Assembly (NCBI GenBank): GCA_013003535.1
Contig: JABDIY010000104.1
Location: forward strand, 1-63,401
Reading direction: 5' to 3'
DNA from: Acidimicrobiales bacterium
GTDB taxonomy: Bacteria > Actinomycetota > Acidimicrobiia > Acidimicrobiales > SZUA-35
DNA: 63,401 bases
The notes under the pieces are model-generated. The model ran no database searches. It was not told where the DNA came from and saw only the letters and a list, made by a program, of their open reading frames with translations. Numbering within the stretch: the stretch's first letter is position 1; each line of letters begins with the position of its first letter. Below are positions 25,947 through 34,111 of this stretch, piece by piece. Both the position numbers and the translations under genes were made by a program.

Positions 25947-27176
25947 TCAGGAGGCCGGGCCGCCAGCGGCGGCGTATTCGGCCAACGCATTGACGTCGCC
26001 ACCCAGTCCCTGCAGGACTTCGAGAGCGCCAGCCAAGTCGTCGACCGGCTCCACATTCACGCTGGAACCGGCCCGATCCCGAACCCGAGCGATGGTGTCT
26101 GCGTCCAAAGCCGATGGGACGATAAAGGTGGAGATACCGGCTTTCCTGACTGCGGCGGCCTTTTGTTCCACGCCACCAACGGAGCCGACGGAACCGTCAA
26201 CTTGGATCGTGCCAGTTACGGCCACCCGTTCGCCACCGGTCAGCTCTCCGGGGGTCAGTTGGTCAAGCACCGCAAGAGTGAAGGCCAGACCAGCAGAAGG
26301 ACCACCGATATTGTCTGAGCCCAGGTTGACTGTGAAACCTACATCCAGATCGAGGTCCACACGTTCGGTCATGCTCACGCCCAGAAATGCCTTGGTGGCG
26401 TCCTCTTCACGGCTCGTCAGAACAACCGGCACGGCTTCCACGATTCCGGTTGAGTGGCGCTCCACGTCGAAGGTGATCGCGTCACCCGGAGAAAGCGCGG
26501 CAATAGCGTCAGCGAGTTGGGTTGGCGCCAGCACCGGTTCGCCGCCGACCGCCAGGATCACGTCACCACGTTCCAGAACGTCTCGGGCCGGAGTTCCTTC
26601 CACGGTTTCCAACACGAATACGCCGTCGGACACCACGGTGTCATACCCCAGCTCTTCCAGCGCCACAGCAACCGCCAAGTCTTTCGACGACGCCATTCGT
26701 TCCAGGTTGACCTCACGATTCTCTTCGGCGCTCAGATCACCGAACACCGCTGATCGATCGAGGAGTTCGGCATCATCGTCCAGCTGGTACCAGAAATATC
26801 CCCACAACGACACGTGGTCGCGCACGCGAACCGTGGTGAGATGCAGCTCGCCGACGCTGGGATACTCCTCGGTACCAACGACGGACAGAAAGGCCTCGGT
26901 GTCTCGGCTGTTACCGGGAACAAAGGCGACGTAGTCCACCCGGAACAAGAATCCCGCAGCGATTCCGGCCGCCATCAGCACCAGGATCACTCCTACGGTG
27001 ATCTTCATCAACCGTTTCTGCACCCGGGCGGGGTTGGGGGGCGGAGCTACCAACTCATCAGCTGGGAGGGCGGTCGGGACAACCGGCGGAGGGGAATCTG
27101 CCGAGGCAGCGATGGGCGCGGCGGATGGTGGTTCTTTGGGAACGTCGGGATGGGGGTTGTTCATCTCGCCATTCAT
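25947..27176 (-). CDS. PDZ and Lon-type (S16) membrane protease, YlbL family
   Basis: 409 residues. A 50-residue Pro/Ala-rich cytoplasmic start is followed by one membrane helix (about 57-78) and an extracytoplasmic region. A PDZ domain covers about 180-255. The Lon-like domain has the GGPSAGLAF motif with Ser294 and the partner Lys339 in GGVEQKA, the Ser-Lys dyad of S16 proteases. The family is universal in Actinobacteria (Rv3194c-like) and usually lies next to UPF0182 and the zinc-protease gene; here UPF0182 is nearby. It probably degrades envelope proteins. GTG/ATG choice: ATG 27176, with ATG 27164 as alternative. Confidence 0.93.
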   Translation of the reverse strand: MNGEMNNPHPDVPKEPPSAAPIAASADSPPPVVPTALPADELVAPPPNPARVQKRLMKITVGVILVLMAAGIAAGFLFRVDYVAFVPGNSRDTEAFLSVVGTEEYPSVGELHLTTVRVRDHVSLWGYFWYQLDDDAELLDRSAVFGDLSAEENREVNLERMASSKDLAVAVALEELGYDTVVSDGVFVLETVEGTPARDVLERGDVILAVGGEPVLAPTQLADAIAALSPGDAITFDVERHSTGIVEAVPVVLTSREEDATKAFLGVSMTERVDLDLDVGFTVNLGSDNIGGPSAGLAFTLAVLDQLTPGELTGGERVAVTGTIQVDGSVGSVGGVEQKAAAVRKAGISTFIVPSALDADTIARVRDRAGSSVNVEPVDDLAGALEVLQGLGGDVNALAEYAAAGGPAS

Positions 27177-27198
27177 CCTGACAACTATCGGCTAAAAC

Positions 27199-27226
27199 TT
27201 GGCGAAACGAGAGAGCGGAGTACGCT
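27199..27226 (+). promoter_or_regulatory. Candidate promoter, leaderless start
   Basis: TTGGCG (27199-27204) and TACGCT (27221-27226) are separated by 16 bases, a fair sigma-70 match. The expected transcription start falls at about 27233, on the ATG at 27234, and no ribosome site is visible, so a leaderless message is possible. Confidence 0.35.
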
Positions 27227-27233
27227 TTCTTTC

Positions 27234-27473
27234 ATGGCAGGCACTGAAGCCAAAGTAATAGACAGCGCATTTGGAGTCCCCAACCACCTGGCCGAGGCGG
27301 CCGAGGCGAAGCCGTTGGTCCCGGTCCGCAAGGTTCGAACGCCGATCTGGCAGCGCATTATCTCACTCTCGATCCTGGGCGGGATCACCGGGCTCATCGC
27401 AGTGGCGCTCGCCGTCTCGTTGATCGGACTGGCGGTCCTCACATTGATGTTGTTGGAACGGGCCATCGGTTAA
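27234..27473 (+). CDS. Small single-pass membrane protein
   Basis: 79 residues. A charged N-terminal half (about 1-38) is followed by a basic PVRKVRTPIWQR patch and one long hydrophobic segment (about 42-73, ISLSILGGITGLIAVALAV). Positive-inside logic puts the N terminus in the cytoplasm. No family is recognised. It is divergent from the PDZ/Lon protease, 57 bases apart. Confidence 0.6.
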   Translation: MAGTEAKVIDSAFGVPNHLAEAAEAKPLVPVRKVRTPIWQRIISLSILGGITGLIAVALAVSLIGLAVLTLMLLERAIG

Positions 27474-27572
27474 GTTTCACACGCTCCCGGGTCAGCGCGG
27501 GCGCGCCGAGCCGAAGGTCACACCCACGGTTTCCCTCTTCATGCGTTTCCGACGGGTCGAAACCGTCGCGAC

Positions 27573-28040
27573 CTATCGCCCGAACAGTCCTCGACGCACC
27601 CCGCTGGAGGGCACGGCATCTTCGTCGTGGTCGTCGCCATCACCGACGTCGTCGGTATCGGCGCTGTCTTCAGCATCGGTGCTGTCTTCAGCATCGACGG
27701 CGTCGGAGTCGTCGACATCATCTGAGTCGTCAGAATCATGCGCGGCTGACTCGGTGGTTTCCATAACGTCGTCGTCGTCGTTCGAATCGGCGGCCGCGAG
27801 CGTTTCGGAACCGGAGGATCCGTTGCCGCCCGAGGTGACCGCTGCACCACCGACCGAAAGTTCTACTCGGTAGTAGGGCTTGTACTCGAATGTGACTTCT
27901 TCGAGCCGGAAGATCCGAGCGTGATCTACCTCTTTGTCATTTCGGAGGCCTTCCACGTACATGACAGCGTCGTGGATGTCGTCGGTCTGGTGGTAGCCCG
28001 GCTTGCCGTCGGCTCCGCGGTAGATAACCATATGGGACAC
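27573..28040 (-). CDS. Small protein with acidic Asp/Ser-rich tail
   Basis: 155 residues. GTG 28040 is preceded by AAGGAG at 6 bases, which favours it over an upstream frame opening at 28061. Residues about 1-60 (VIYRGADGKPGYHQTDDIHDAVMYVEGLRND) look like a small alpha/beta domain of unknown family found in Actinobacteria. The remaining two thirds is almost wholly Asp, Ser, Glu and Thr, a disordered acidic tail that ends in a basic VRRGLFGR. It is divergent from the HEAT-repeat gene. Confidence 0.6.
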   Translation of the reverse strand: MSHMVIYRGADGKPGYHQTDDIHDAVMYVEGLRNDKEVDHARIFRLEEVTFEYKPYYRVELSVGGAAVTSGGNGSSGSETLAAADSNDDDDVMETTESAAHDSDDSDDVDDSDAVDAEDSTDAEDSADTDDVGDGDDHDEDAVPSSGVRRGLFGR

Positions 28041-28166
28041 GTTTTTGCTCCTTGCAGACACAGGCCCGGGTGGGTGTTGTATGGACCGCGTGTTCGGATA
28101 AAACTAGCGGGCGGGAGGCCCTTAGTCGACGTTACGGACTACCCAATCGGATATTCGACCACGGAA

Positions 28167-28907
28167 ATGAGTCCAATGGCCCAAAAAGACTTCGAAGCGT
28201 CGCCACCCGCCACCGGTGGTGCTCGGGATCTTGCCGCCGACCTGGTCACCAACGCAGCAATCGCGGTCCGGACGATCGAAAAGGGGTTGGAGTTCGCCCA
28301 GGCGGAAGCCGCTGCCAACGCAGCATTGGCCCACCGTCATCCCGACGTTCGATCGGCCGCCATATCTGCACTCGCCACGTTAGGAGTGCTCTCGTGTGAT
28401 GATCTGGAAGTCGCGGTCGGCGACGAAGCCCCAGTTGTTCGTCGTCGAGCGGTTGAGGCAACAGCAGACCTTGTTCAGCACGGTTCCACGGACTCAAGCC
28501 AAGCAGAGCGATGGGCCCGGCTGCTCATCACCAGCCTGGGGGATGAAAGCGTAGTAGCTGAGGTTGCCGCATTCGGACTGGGCGAATTCGGGCCGGCGCC
28601 CCCTCACCTTTCGCCACCAGTCCTCACCGATGCTGCCGCTGCGCTGGAAGCGATGGCCGCTGGCCACAAAGATGCGCTGTGTCGGGAGTCTGCGGTGGCT
28701 GCTCTCGGTGCTCTCCACTCGGGTCGCAGCACGGTTCTGGCAGCAATGAACGACAAAGCCACGGTCCGCCGTCGTGCGGTACTGGCGCTATCCCCGTTCG
28801 ATGGCCAAGACGTGGATGCCGCGATCAAGGCTGCTCTGAACGATCGGGACTGGCAAGTCCGGCAGGCCGCCGAAGATCAGGTGGCCGCTCGGAATGGCGA
28901 GTCCTAG
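28167..28907 (+). CDS. HEAT-repeat protein
   Basis: 246 residues. Repeating helix pairs with the pattern HPDVRSAAISALATLG, APVVRRRAVEATADL, DALCRESAVAALGAL, KATVRRRAVLALSPFD and DWQVRQAAEDQVA are HEAT/PBS-lyase-type repeats, so this is a protein-binding scaffold. ATG 28167 is used; ATG 28176 with GGA at about 10 bases is equally possible. The stop is 9 bases from the GTG of moaE, so the two may be co-transcribed. The partner is unknown. Confidence 0.8.
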   Translation: MSPMAQKDFEASPPATGGARDLAADLVTNAAIAVRTIEKGLEFAQAEAAANAALAHRHPDVRSAAISALATLGVLSCDDLEVAVGDEAPVVRRRAVEATADLVQHGSTDSSQAERWARLLITSLGDESVVAEVAAFGLGEFGPAPPHLSPPVLTDAAAALEAMAAGHKDALCRESAVAALGALHSGRSTVLAAMNDKATVRRRAVLALSPFDGQDVDAAIKAALNDRDWQVRQAAEDQVAARNGES

Positions 28908-28916
28908 CCTGAAACG

Positions 28917-29399
28917 GTGACCGCCTTATCGCTCGAAGCTCCCACCGATCCGTCGGTGAATGACTGGATTGCCCTCAGCGACACCGAACTTCCCGTGGCC
29001 GCCGCTGGCGAGTGGATCGTTCGGCCGAATTGCGGCGCCACGGTCGTTTTCACCGGCACCGCCCGAGACCATGCCGGCCACCGCACCGGGGTGTCGTTGC
29101 TGGAATACGAGGCGTACGAGGAGCAGGTGATTCCCCGCCTTCGGGCGCTGGCCACCGCTATGAGGGAAAGATGGCCTGATCTCGAGCGGATCGTCCTGAT
29201 CCACCGGATCGGGCCCGTGCCGATCACCCAGGCTGCGGTGGTGGTTGCTACCTCATCCCCGCATCGCTCTGCAGCTTTCGAGGCCGCCCGCTTCGGCATC
29301 GACACCCTCAAGTCCACCGTTCCCATTTGGAAGAAGGAAGAATGGGACGGTGGGTCCAGTTGGGGCCTCGAACCACAGCACATAACCGAGATCTCCTGA
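28917..29399 (+). CDS. moaE: Molybdopterin synthase catalytic subunit MoaE
   Basis: 160 residues from GTG 28917. Conserved features are VVFTGTARDHAGHRTG near residue 45, LEYEAYEEQ, IHRIGPVPI, and the active-site KSTVPIWKKEEW with its lysines. MoaE transfers sulfur to precursor Z together with MoaD to form molybdopterin. No moaD or other moa gene is visible in the window, so the pathway partners lie elsewhere. The extra N-terminal 25 residues (before the conserved core) is slightly longer than usual. Confidence 0.95.
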   Translation: MTALSLEAPTDPSVNDWIALSDTELPVAAAGEWIVRPNCGATVVFTGTARDHAGHRTGVSLLEYEAYEEQVIPRLRALATAMRERWPDLERIVLIHRIGPVPITQAAVVVATSSPHRSAAFEAARFGIDTLKSTVPIWKKEEWDGGSSWGLEPQHITEIS

Positions 29400-29453
29400 T
29401 CCAGCTTTCACGGATTCTCGCCGGAAGGCTACACCTTCTCCTATTCTGAGTTC

Positions 29454-30251
29454 ATGAGTTCGTCCGGTTACAAAAACATCATCCTTAGCCACAGCGAGAG
29501 TGACCGCGGCCAACAATTCACCACGCTCACGATGAACCGACCCGATCGTCGGAACGCTCTCAGCCTCGAGCACATGCTTGAATTCATCGACGCACTCCAG
29601 AGCACCGCCCGGACCGAAGCCGCAGGGATCATCATCGCCGGCAATGGTCCGGTCTTCTCTGCCGGTCACGACTTTGCAGACATGGCCGGCGCCGATCTGG
29701 GCTTCATGCGTGAACTCCTCACCACCTGTGCCGAACTCATGCAACTGATCCAGACTGTGCCTCAAGTAGTCATCGCCCGAGTGCACGGGCTCGCTACAGC
29801 CGCCGGTTGCCAATTGGTGGCGAGCGCCGATTTGGCTGTGGCTGCGGAATCTTCCGGTTTCGCCGCCCCCGGCGGGAAAGGCGGTTGGTTCTGCCACACG
29901 CCCATGGTGGCGATCGGTCGGACCGTTGGACGCAAGCAGGCACTGGAGATGTCGCTCACCGGCGACACCATCGACGCCGCTACAGCTCTCCAATGGGGGT
30001 TGATCAACCGGGTAGTTCCCGACGACGGGCTGCACGACGCCACGCAGGATCTCCTCAACCGAGCCACCCGCGGTAGCCGCTTTTCCAAGGCACTGGGCAA
30101 ACAAACCTTCAATGCCCAGATCCAACTGGAACTTCCCGCCGCCTATCGCTATGCCACCGAGGTGATGGCCGCTTCCAGCCAGACAGCCGATGCTCAAGAG
30201 GGCATGGCGTCGTTTTTGGAGAAGCGGCGACCGGAATGGCAGAACCGCTGA
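29454..30251 (+). CDS. Enoyl-CoA hydratase/isomerase family protein
   Basis: 265 residues. The crotonase fold is shown by MNRPDRRNALS, the first oxyanion-hole segment GPVFSAGHDFADM and the second, HGLATAAGCQLVASADLAVA. The presence of SAGHDF rather than FCAGAD-type residues matches the ECHDC3-like subgroup, in which the usual second catalytic Glu is not obvious. Reaction unproven; it could be a hydratase, isomerase or a non-hydratase crotonase. ATG 29454 follows a 54-base gap after moaE. Context gives no further pathway clue. Confidence 0.9.
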   Translation: MSSSGYKNIILSHSESDRGQQFTTLTMNRPDRRNALSLEHMLEFIDALQSTARTEAAGIIIAGNGPVFSAGHDFADMAGADLGFMRELLTTCAELMQLIQTVPQVVIARVHGLATAAGCQLVASADLAVAAESSGFAAPGGKGGWFCHTPMVAIGRTVGRKQALEMSLTGDTIDAATALQWGLINRVVPDDGLHDATQDLLNRATRGSRFSKALGKQTFNAQIQLELPAAYRYATEVMAASSQTADAQEGMASFLEKRRPEWQNR

Positions 30252-30289
30252 CATAAAATTGGGGCGTAAATGCAGTACCTTCGAGAGCC

Positions 30290-31741
30290 GTGGGAGCGCA
30301 TGACACACCATCGGGGGGTAGCAGCCCAGACCCCGCTGACGACTGGGATGCCAGCGCCATCGACTGGGAAACGCTCCCGCTCGACCACCCTGCCTGGGAC
30401 ATCCTCGACGACGATCTCGACATCGACCTCGATGACGACACGCCTCCTGGTATCCCGCCCGATCCTTCCCAACGCACCTGGCGCCATCCCAGCGAAATAG
30501 CTGCGGCCAATGCCCACATGGATCGAGGCAATCTCGACGACGCCAAACGCATGCATCCAACGGCGCTCGGAGCAGCATTCCGCGACACAACGGTGGTGCA
30601 CCATCCCGCCCGGAACAATCGCCTGCTGATCGGTGTGGCGGCTGGCGCACTCGTGGTGGCCGCCTTCTCAATGCAGTCTTTCGGCGGCGGGGATTCCACA
30701 GTTACCCAAACCCTGCCAGAGGTTGGTCAGCCAAACCCGGCCATAGACGTGGACCCCGGGTCGATCCTTGGTTCCGCCGTCGCCAGCTCCACGTTGCCCT
30801 CAGACGGGAACGGTACGGGTGCCCAGCAGGACAGCACCACAGACGAAACGGACGAGAGCGTCCGGGGCTATGAATCGGTGGTTCTCAACCCGGTGAAGCC
30901 ACCCCCGGCGTATGCATTCGAGGTTCTCAGCGGCGCCGACCTCTCCCTGGCCTCCACGTTGGGAACGGCCCTGCGGCTCGATGGCATGGACGCTGACCTC
31001 CTGGTCACCTCGGCAACGGCAGTCGCCGGATTGAACGTGGTCACCTTGGCGTCGTACGAACCTGGCGAAGAGCGACCAACCCTGCTGCGAGCCATGGTCG
31101 TATCAGAGGACCCCGCAACCGATGTTGCCGTTCTCCGGTTGGAACAGCCCGCTGACTCGCCGGCATTTGCACCGTTGGGGTCCGAGAGCGCCGGGACCGT
31201 CGGCACCGCTGTTCAAATTCGGGCCGGTCTCCCCCACGGAAGCTACTCAGGCAAGGTGCTCTCTACCGACGACAATGCAATCTCCACCTCGGTGCCTGTG
31301 CCGGAGGGCCACATGGGCAGTGCCCTCGTGAATTCCAGCGGTCGCTTAGTGGGATTGGTGGTGTATGACGATTCCCGTCTGGCGCACGCCATTCCTTCAG
31401 AGACCTGCCTCACCGTGGCCCGCAACTTGGCTCAATTCGGCTACCCCAGCCCCAACTGGTTGGGGATGACCGTGAAAAGCGCCGAGGGAATGGTCGAGGT
31501 GATCGCCACCGTGCCCGAGGGTCCCGCCCACCGAGCTGGAGTTCTCGTAGGTGACCGTTTGGTCGGTGCCGCGGGAATGATCATGACCGAACCCCAGCAG
31601 CTCGGTGATGCTGTAGCCGCCGCCGAGATGGGTGAACTGATCGATGTGATCATTCAGCGTAACGATGACATCGTTTCTCTCGCTGTGACTGTGGGTCAAC
31701 GACCCGCCATCGAAGATTCTGCGGACCAGGTGGACACCTAG
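30290..31741 (+). CDS. HtrA-like PDZ protein lacking catalytic residues
   Basis: 483 residues from GTG 30290. The N-terminal 110 residues are acidic and include TWRHPSEI, a motif common before the membrane helix of actinobacterial HtrA-like proteins. One membrane helix spans about 112-129. A trypsin-like domain covers about 225-375: the aspartate is kept (D278 in DVAVLRL), but the histidine position reads SAT (243) and the serine motif GNSGGP is replaced by GHMGSA (M342). A PDZ domain occupies about 385-470. A scaffold or peptide sensor in the envelope is more likely than a protease. Transcribed alone; convergent with the next gene. Confidence 0.85.
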   Translation: MGAHDTPSGGSSPDPADDWDASAIDWETLPLDHPAWDILDDDLDIDLDDDTPPGIPPDPSQRTWRHPSEIAAANAHMDRGNLDDAKRMHPTALGAAFRDTTVVHHPARNNRLLIGVAAGALVVAAFSMQSFGGGDSTVTQTLPEVGQPNPAIDVDPGSILGSAVASSTLPSDGNGTGAQQDSTTDETDESVRGYESVVLNPVKPPPAYAFEVLSGADLSLASTLGTALRLDGMDADLLVTSATAVAGLNVVTLASYEPGEERPTLLRAMVVSEDPATDVAVLRLEQPADSPAFAPLGSESAGTVGTAVQIRAGLPHGSYSGKVLSTDDNAISTSVPVPEGHMGSALVNSSGRLVGLVVYDDSRLAHAIPSETCLTVARNLAQFGYPSPNWLGMTVKSAEGMVEVIATVPEGPAHRAGVLVGDRLVGAAGMIMTEPQQLGDAVAAAEMGELIDVIIQRNDDIVSLAVTVGQRPAIEDSADQVDT

Positions 31742-31776
31742 CGCCAAACCGGAGGGTGACGGAGCTGGTTGGCTAG
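31739..31776. terminator. Weak imperfect hairpin between convergent genes
   Basis: CTAGCGCCAAACC (31739 onward) can pair imperfectly with GGTTGGCTAG (ending about 31776). It spans the end of the HtrA-like gene and the stop of the zinc-protease-like gene. Two bulges weaken it; a shared terminator is possible. Confidence 0.25.
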
Positions 31777-33050
31777 TGGTCGTCGAGACCGGAAAGATCG
31801 TCGGGGATCTCGAACGATGAACTGGCGTCGCCGTCCTCGCCGATGCCTATGCGAGCCAACCAAAGCCCCGGTGCATCCACCTCAGCTGGGGTTGGGAGAT
31901 CCAATTGGTCGGCCCAGAGCCGCTCAAGGCCGGCATCTCCGGCCCGCTCGATGATTCCGGCGATGAACGACTCGCCCCGCTCCAAGGTGGCGTCGTCGAT
32001 ATTGAGACCCAAGAGCTTCTCCATGAAGTTTTCCGGGTCGCTGGCGTTGACACGGCGAGCTCGCAATGCGTCACGGATCGCCGGGTGGCCAGTCATCAAC
32101 TTCGCACACGCAGCCATTGTGGCGTTTTCGACGAATCCGAGAACGGCCGCCACCAACGCATCCAGCTGGGGAACCAGCAGGTCATGGGTCTTGGTCCGCA
32201 TGGAGTTCAACATGGCGTTCCCGTCGGCCATCTTGGCGCTGAGCTCGGCGATCTGAGCGAGGTCGGTGATGTTGCCCAGGTCGCCCATCAAGGCATCGGG
32301 GTTTGGACGAAAAGCGGAGGCGAAGTCGAGGTAAAGCGATTCGAGGCGGTCGGCAACGTGAGGCACACTGAGCACGGAATGGGCAATGAGTTCGTGAATG
32401 AGCACGAACATCTGAACTTCTCGAAGTGGCGCGCCCGTCGCTTCGGCCACCTCTTTCATTCCAGCCGGAACCACCTGAACAACCTTTCCCGGCCGCGGGA
32501 TGGGGAGGTCATAGGAGCCGATGACGCGCTGACCGAGGTGACCCAGCATTGCCCCCGCTGAGGTGATGACCATGGTGGGAGCAAGTTGGCTGAGCATCTG
32601 CCCGAACATCTGACTCATCGGCCCCAAAATGGCGGCTTCCTCGGGGCTCAGATCATCGTCCAACGTAAGTTCGGTAGAGCCGTTCTCACTGACCGCTTCG
32701 CTGAATCGGTCGAAGAATGGCTTGTAGGCGGCAACGGCATCGGTAGTCCACGTACGGCGAGACACCGCCGCTATGGTCACGCCATCGGCGAGGGAGACGC
32801 CGGGACGTTGACGGGCGTACATGTCGGCCACACGCGCCAAATCCTCGATCGCGATGCGGTCGGCCGGCTCGACATTGGGTTCTGCACCGCTCTCCGAAGC
32901 GATCGCTACAGCGACCTTCGTTGCCTGGTCCCATGGGTCGCCCTGAGGTCCAAAGAGTCCGCCACCGCCCGCGCCAAACATCTGGCTGAGCTGGGCCAGC
33001 AGTTTTTGGAGATCAAAGTTCTCGGGATTCAGTGGATCATTACCGCTCAC
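31773..33050 (-). CDS. Zinc-dependent metalloprotease-like protein (DUF2342 type)
   Basis: 425 residues from GTG 33050. The N terminus is a Gly/Gln-rich QMFGAGGGGLFGPQG stretch, then an all-helical body resembling the DUF2342 family of actinobacterial putative zinc proteases: PGKVVQVVPAG before the metal site, the site itself at 219-224, and an ERLWAD region near the C terminus. The motif reads HELIAH, so the second histidine is one position later than in HExxH. In Actinobacteria this family often neighbours UPF0182 and YlbL genes, which occur about 5-8 kb away here. Whether it is an active peptidase is doubtful. Confidence 0.75.
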   Translation of the reverse strand: MSGNDPLNPENFDLQKLLAQLSQMFGAGGGGLFGPQGDPWDQATKVAVAIASESGAEPNVEPADRIAIEDLARVADMYARQRPGVSLADGVTIAAVSRRTWTTDAVAAYKPFFDRFSEAVSENGSTELTLDDDLSPEEAAILGPMSQMFGQMLSQLAPTMVITSAGAMLGHLGQRVIGSYDLPIPRPGKVVQVVPAGMKEVAEATGAPLREVQMFVLIHELIAHSVLSVPHVADRLESLYLDFASAFRPNPDALMGDLGNITDLAQIAELSAKMADGNAMLNSMRTKTHDLLVPQLDALVAAVLGFVENATMAACAKLMTGHPAIRDALRARRVNASDPENFMEKLLGLNIDDATLERGESFIAGIIERAGDAGLERLWADQLDLPTPAEVDAPGLWLARIGIGEDGDASSSFEIPDDLSGLDDH

Positions 33051-33067
33051 AACGGCATCGTAGAGCC

Positions 33068-34111
33068 ATGTTGAGCATCGCGGTCACCGGGTCGGCCGGC
33101 GCATTGGGCAAACGAGTGGTTCAGGAACTCCTTGGAGACCCCGATGTGTACCGCGTCGTGGCAATTGATCGCCGCCTCCAACGCGCCACAGATGACAAGA
33201 TGACCGTTACCCGAATGGCCATCTCCGAAGCATCCGAACAGGGGGCCAACGCCGACCTGGTGACCGCCTTGACCGGTTGCAACAGTGTCGTCCATGCGGC
33301 CTCCGACGAAGGTCGTGCTACGAGCCACCGACAGTCCGGTCATATGCTCGAGCGGCTACTAGATGCCGCAACCGAGGCCGGGGTCGATCACATCGTGATC
33401 ATCTCCTCGGCCATGGTCTATGGGGGTCTGCCGGACAATGCGGTACCACTGGCCGAAGATGCGCCGCTACGAGCAACAGATGACCTCGCATTCGTGGCCG
33501 CGAAGAAAGAAATGGAACGGCTGGCCACCACCTGGGCCTCCAATGGCCACCGTGCCGCCATCCTGCGGCCAACCACCACCTTGGCGGAAGGCCGGACATC
33601 GTGGATCGCCCGCACGCTCAGAATGGCCACAACCGTTCGGACCGATCGCGTAGATCCACCGGTGCAATTCGTTCACTACGAAGATCTCGCGTCGGCGGCC
33701 GCTTGCGTGGCGGTCAACCACGCCTCCGGCGCCTTCAATGTCAGCCCCGATGGGTTCATCTCTTCTGAGGGTTTCCACCAGTTGGTTGGAGGCCTGCAGC
33801 TGAGAGTCCCAGGCGACATCGCCGACATGTGGCTGCGAGCCGGGCGCCGCTTCGGCATCCGCCCCACCCCGGTAGGAATCGAACCTTATGTCCACAACCC
33901 GTGGGTGGTGGCAAACGACAAGTTGCGGTCACTTGGCTGGACGCCCCGGTTCACCAACGAGGAAGCATTCGTTGTCGGAACGCCGCCGGCCCCATGGATC
34001 ATCCCGCACAAGCGCCGCCAAGAAGTGGTGTTGGGACTGACAGCTGCCGCAGGGGTTGGCATCGTCACCGGCGCCGCCATCCTGGCCCGCCGAATCTTGC
34101 GATCCCGCTAA
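33068..34111 (+). CDS. NAD(P)-dependent epimerase/dehydratase-family protein
   Basis: 347 residues from ATG 33068, in frame with an upstream opening at 33032. The Rossmann motif TGSAGALGKRV opens the protein, and the extended-SDR catalytic Tyr lies in SSAMVYGGL with a possible Lys in FVAAKKEME, four residues on from the usual spacing. A sugar-nucleotide epimerase, dehydratase or reductase role is possible; the substrate domain is not recognised. A hydrophobic stretch near the C terminus (AAAGVGIVTGAAILARR) suggests membrane anchoring, which is unusual for the family. It is divergent from the zinc-protease-like gene by 17 bases; its stop overlaps the convergent MFS stop. Confidence 0.85.
   Translation: MLSIAVTGSAGALGKRVVQELLGDPDVYRVVAIDRRLQRATDDKMTVTRMAISEASEQGANADLVTALTGCNSVVHAASDEGRATSHRQSGHMLERLLDAATEAGVDHIVIISSAMVYGGLPDNAVPLAEDAPLRATDDLAFVAAKKEMERLATTWASNGHRAAILRPTTTLAEGRTSWIARTLRMATTVRTDRVDPPVQFVHYEDLASAAACVAVNHASGAFNVSPDGFISSEGFHQLVGGLQLRVPGDIADMWLRAGRRFGIRPTPVGIEPYVHNPWVVANDKLRSLGWTPRFTNEEAFVVGTPPAPWIIPHKRRQEVVLGLTAAAGVGIVTGAAILARRILRSR

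Noticed and set aside
27660-27790. Low-complexity GTC/ATC repeats looking like a simple repeat array
   Set aside because: They encode the Asp/Ser-rich tail of the protein at 27573 in frame, so they are coding bias, not a CRISPR or satellite.
29253-30671. 472-codon minus-strand frame over the enoyl-CoA hydratase
   Set aside because: The plus strand has crotonase motifs and normal codon choice; the minus reading is a reflection.
34108-34111. Overlapping stop codons of convergent genes (also at 58807-58810)
   Set aside because: A common feature of compact genomes where CTAA or CTA can serve both strands; not informative by itself.
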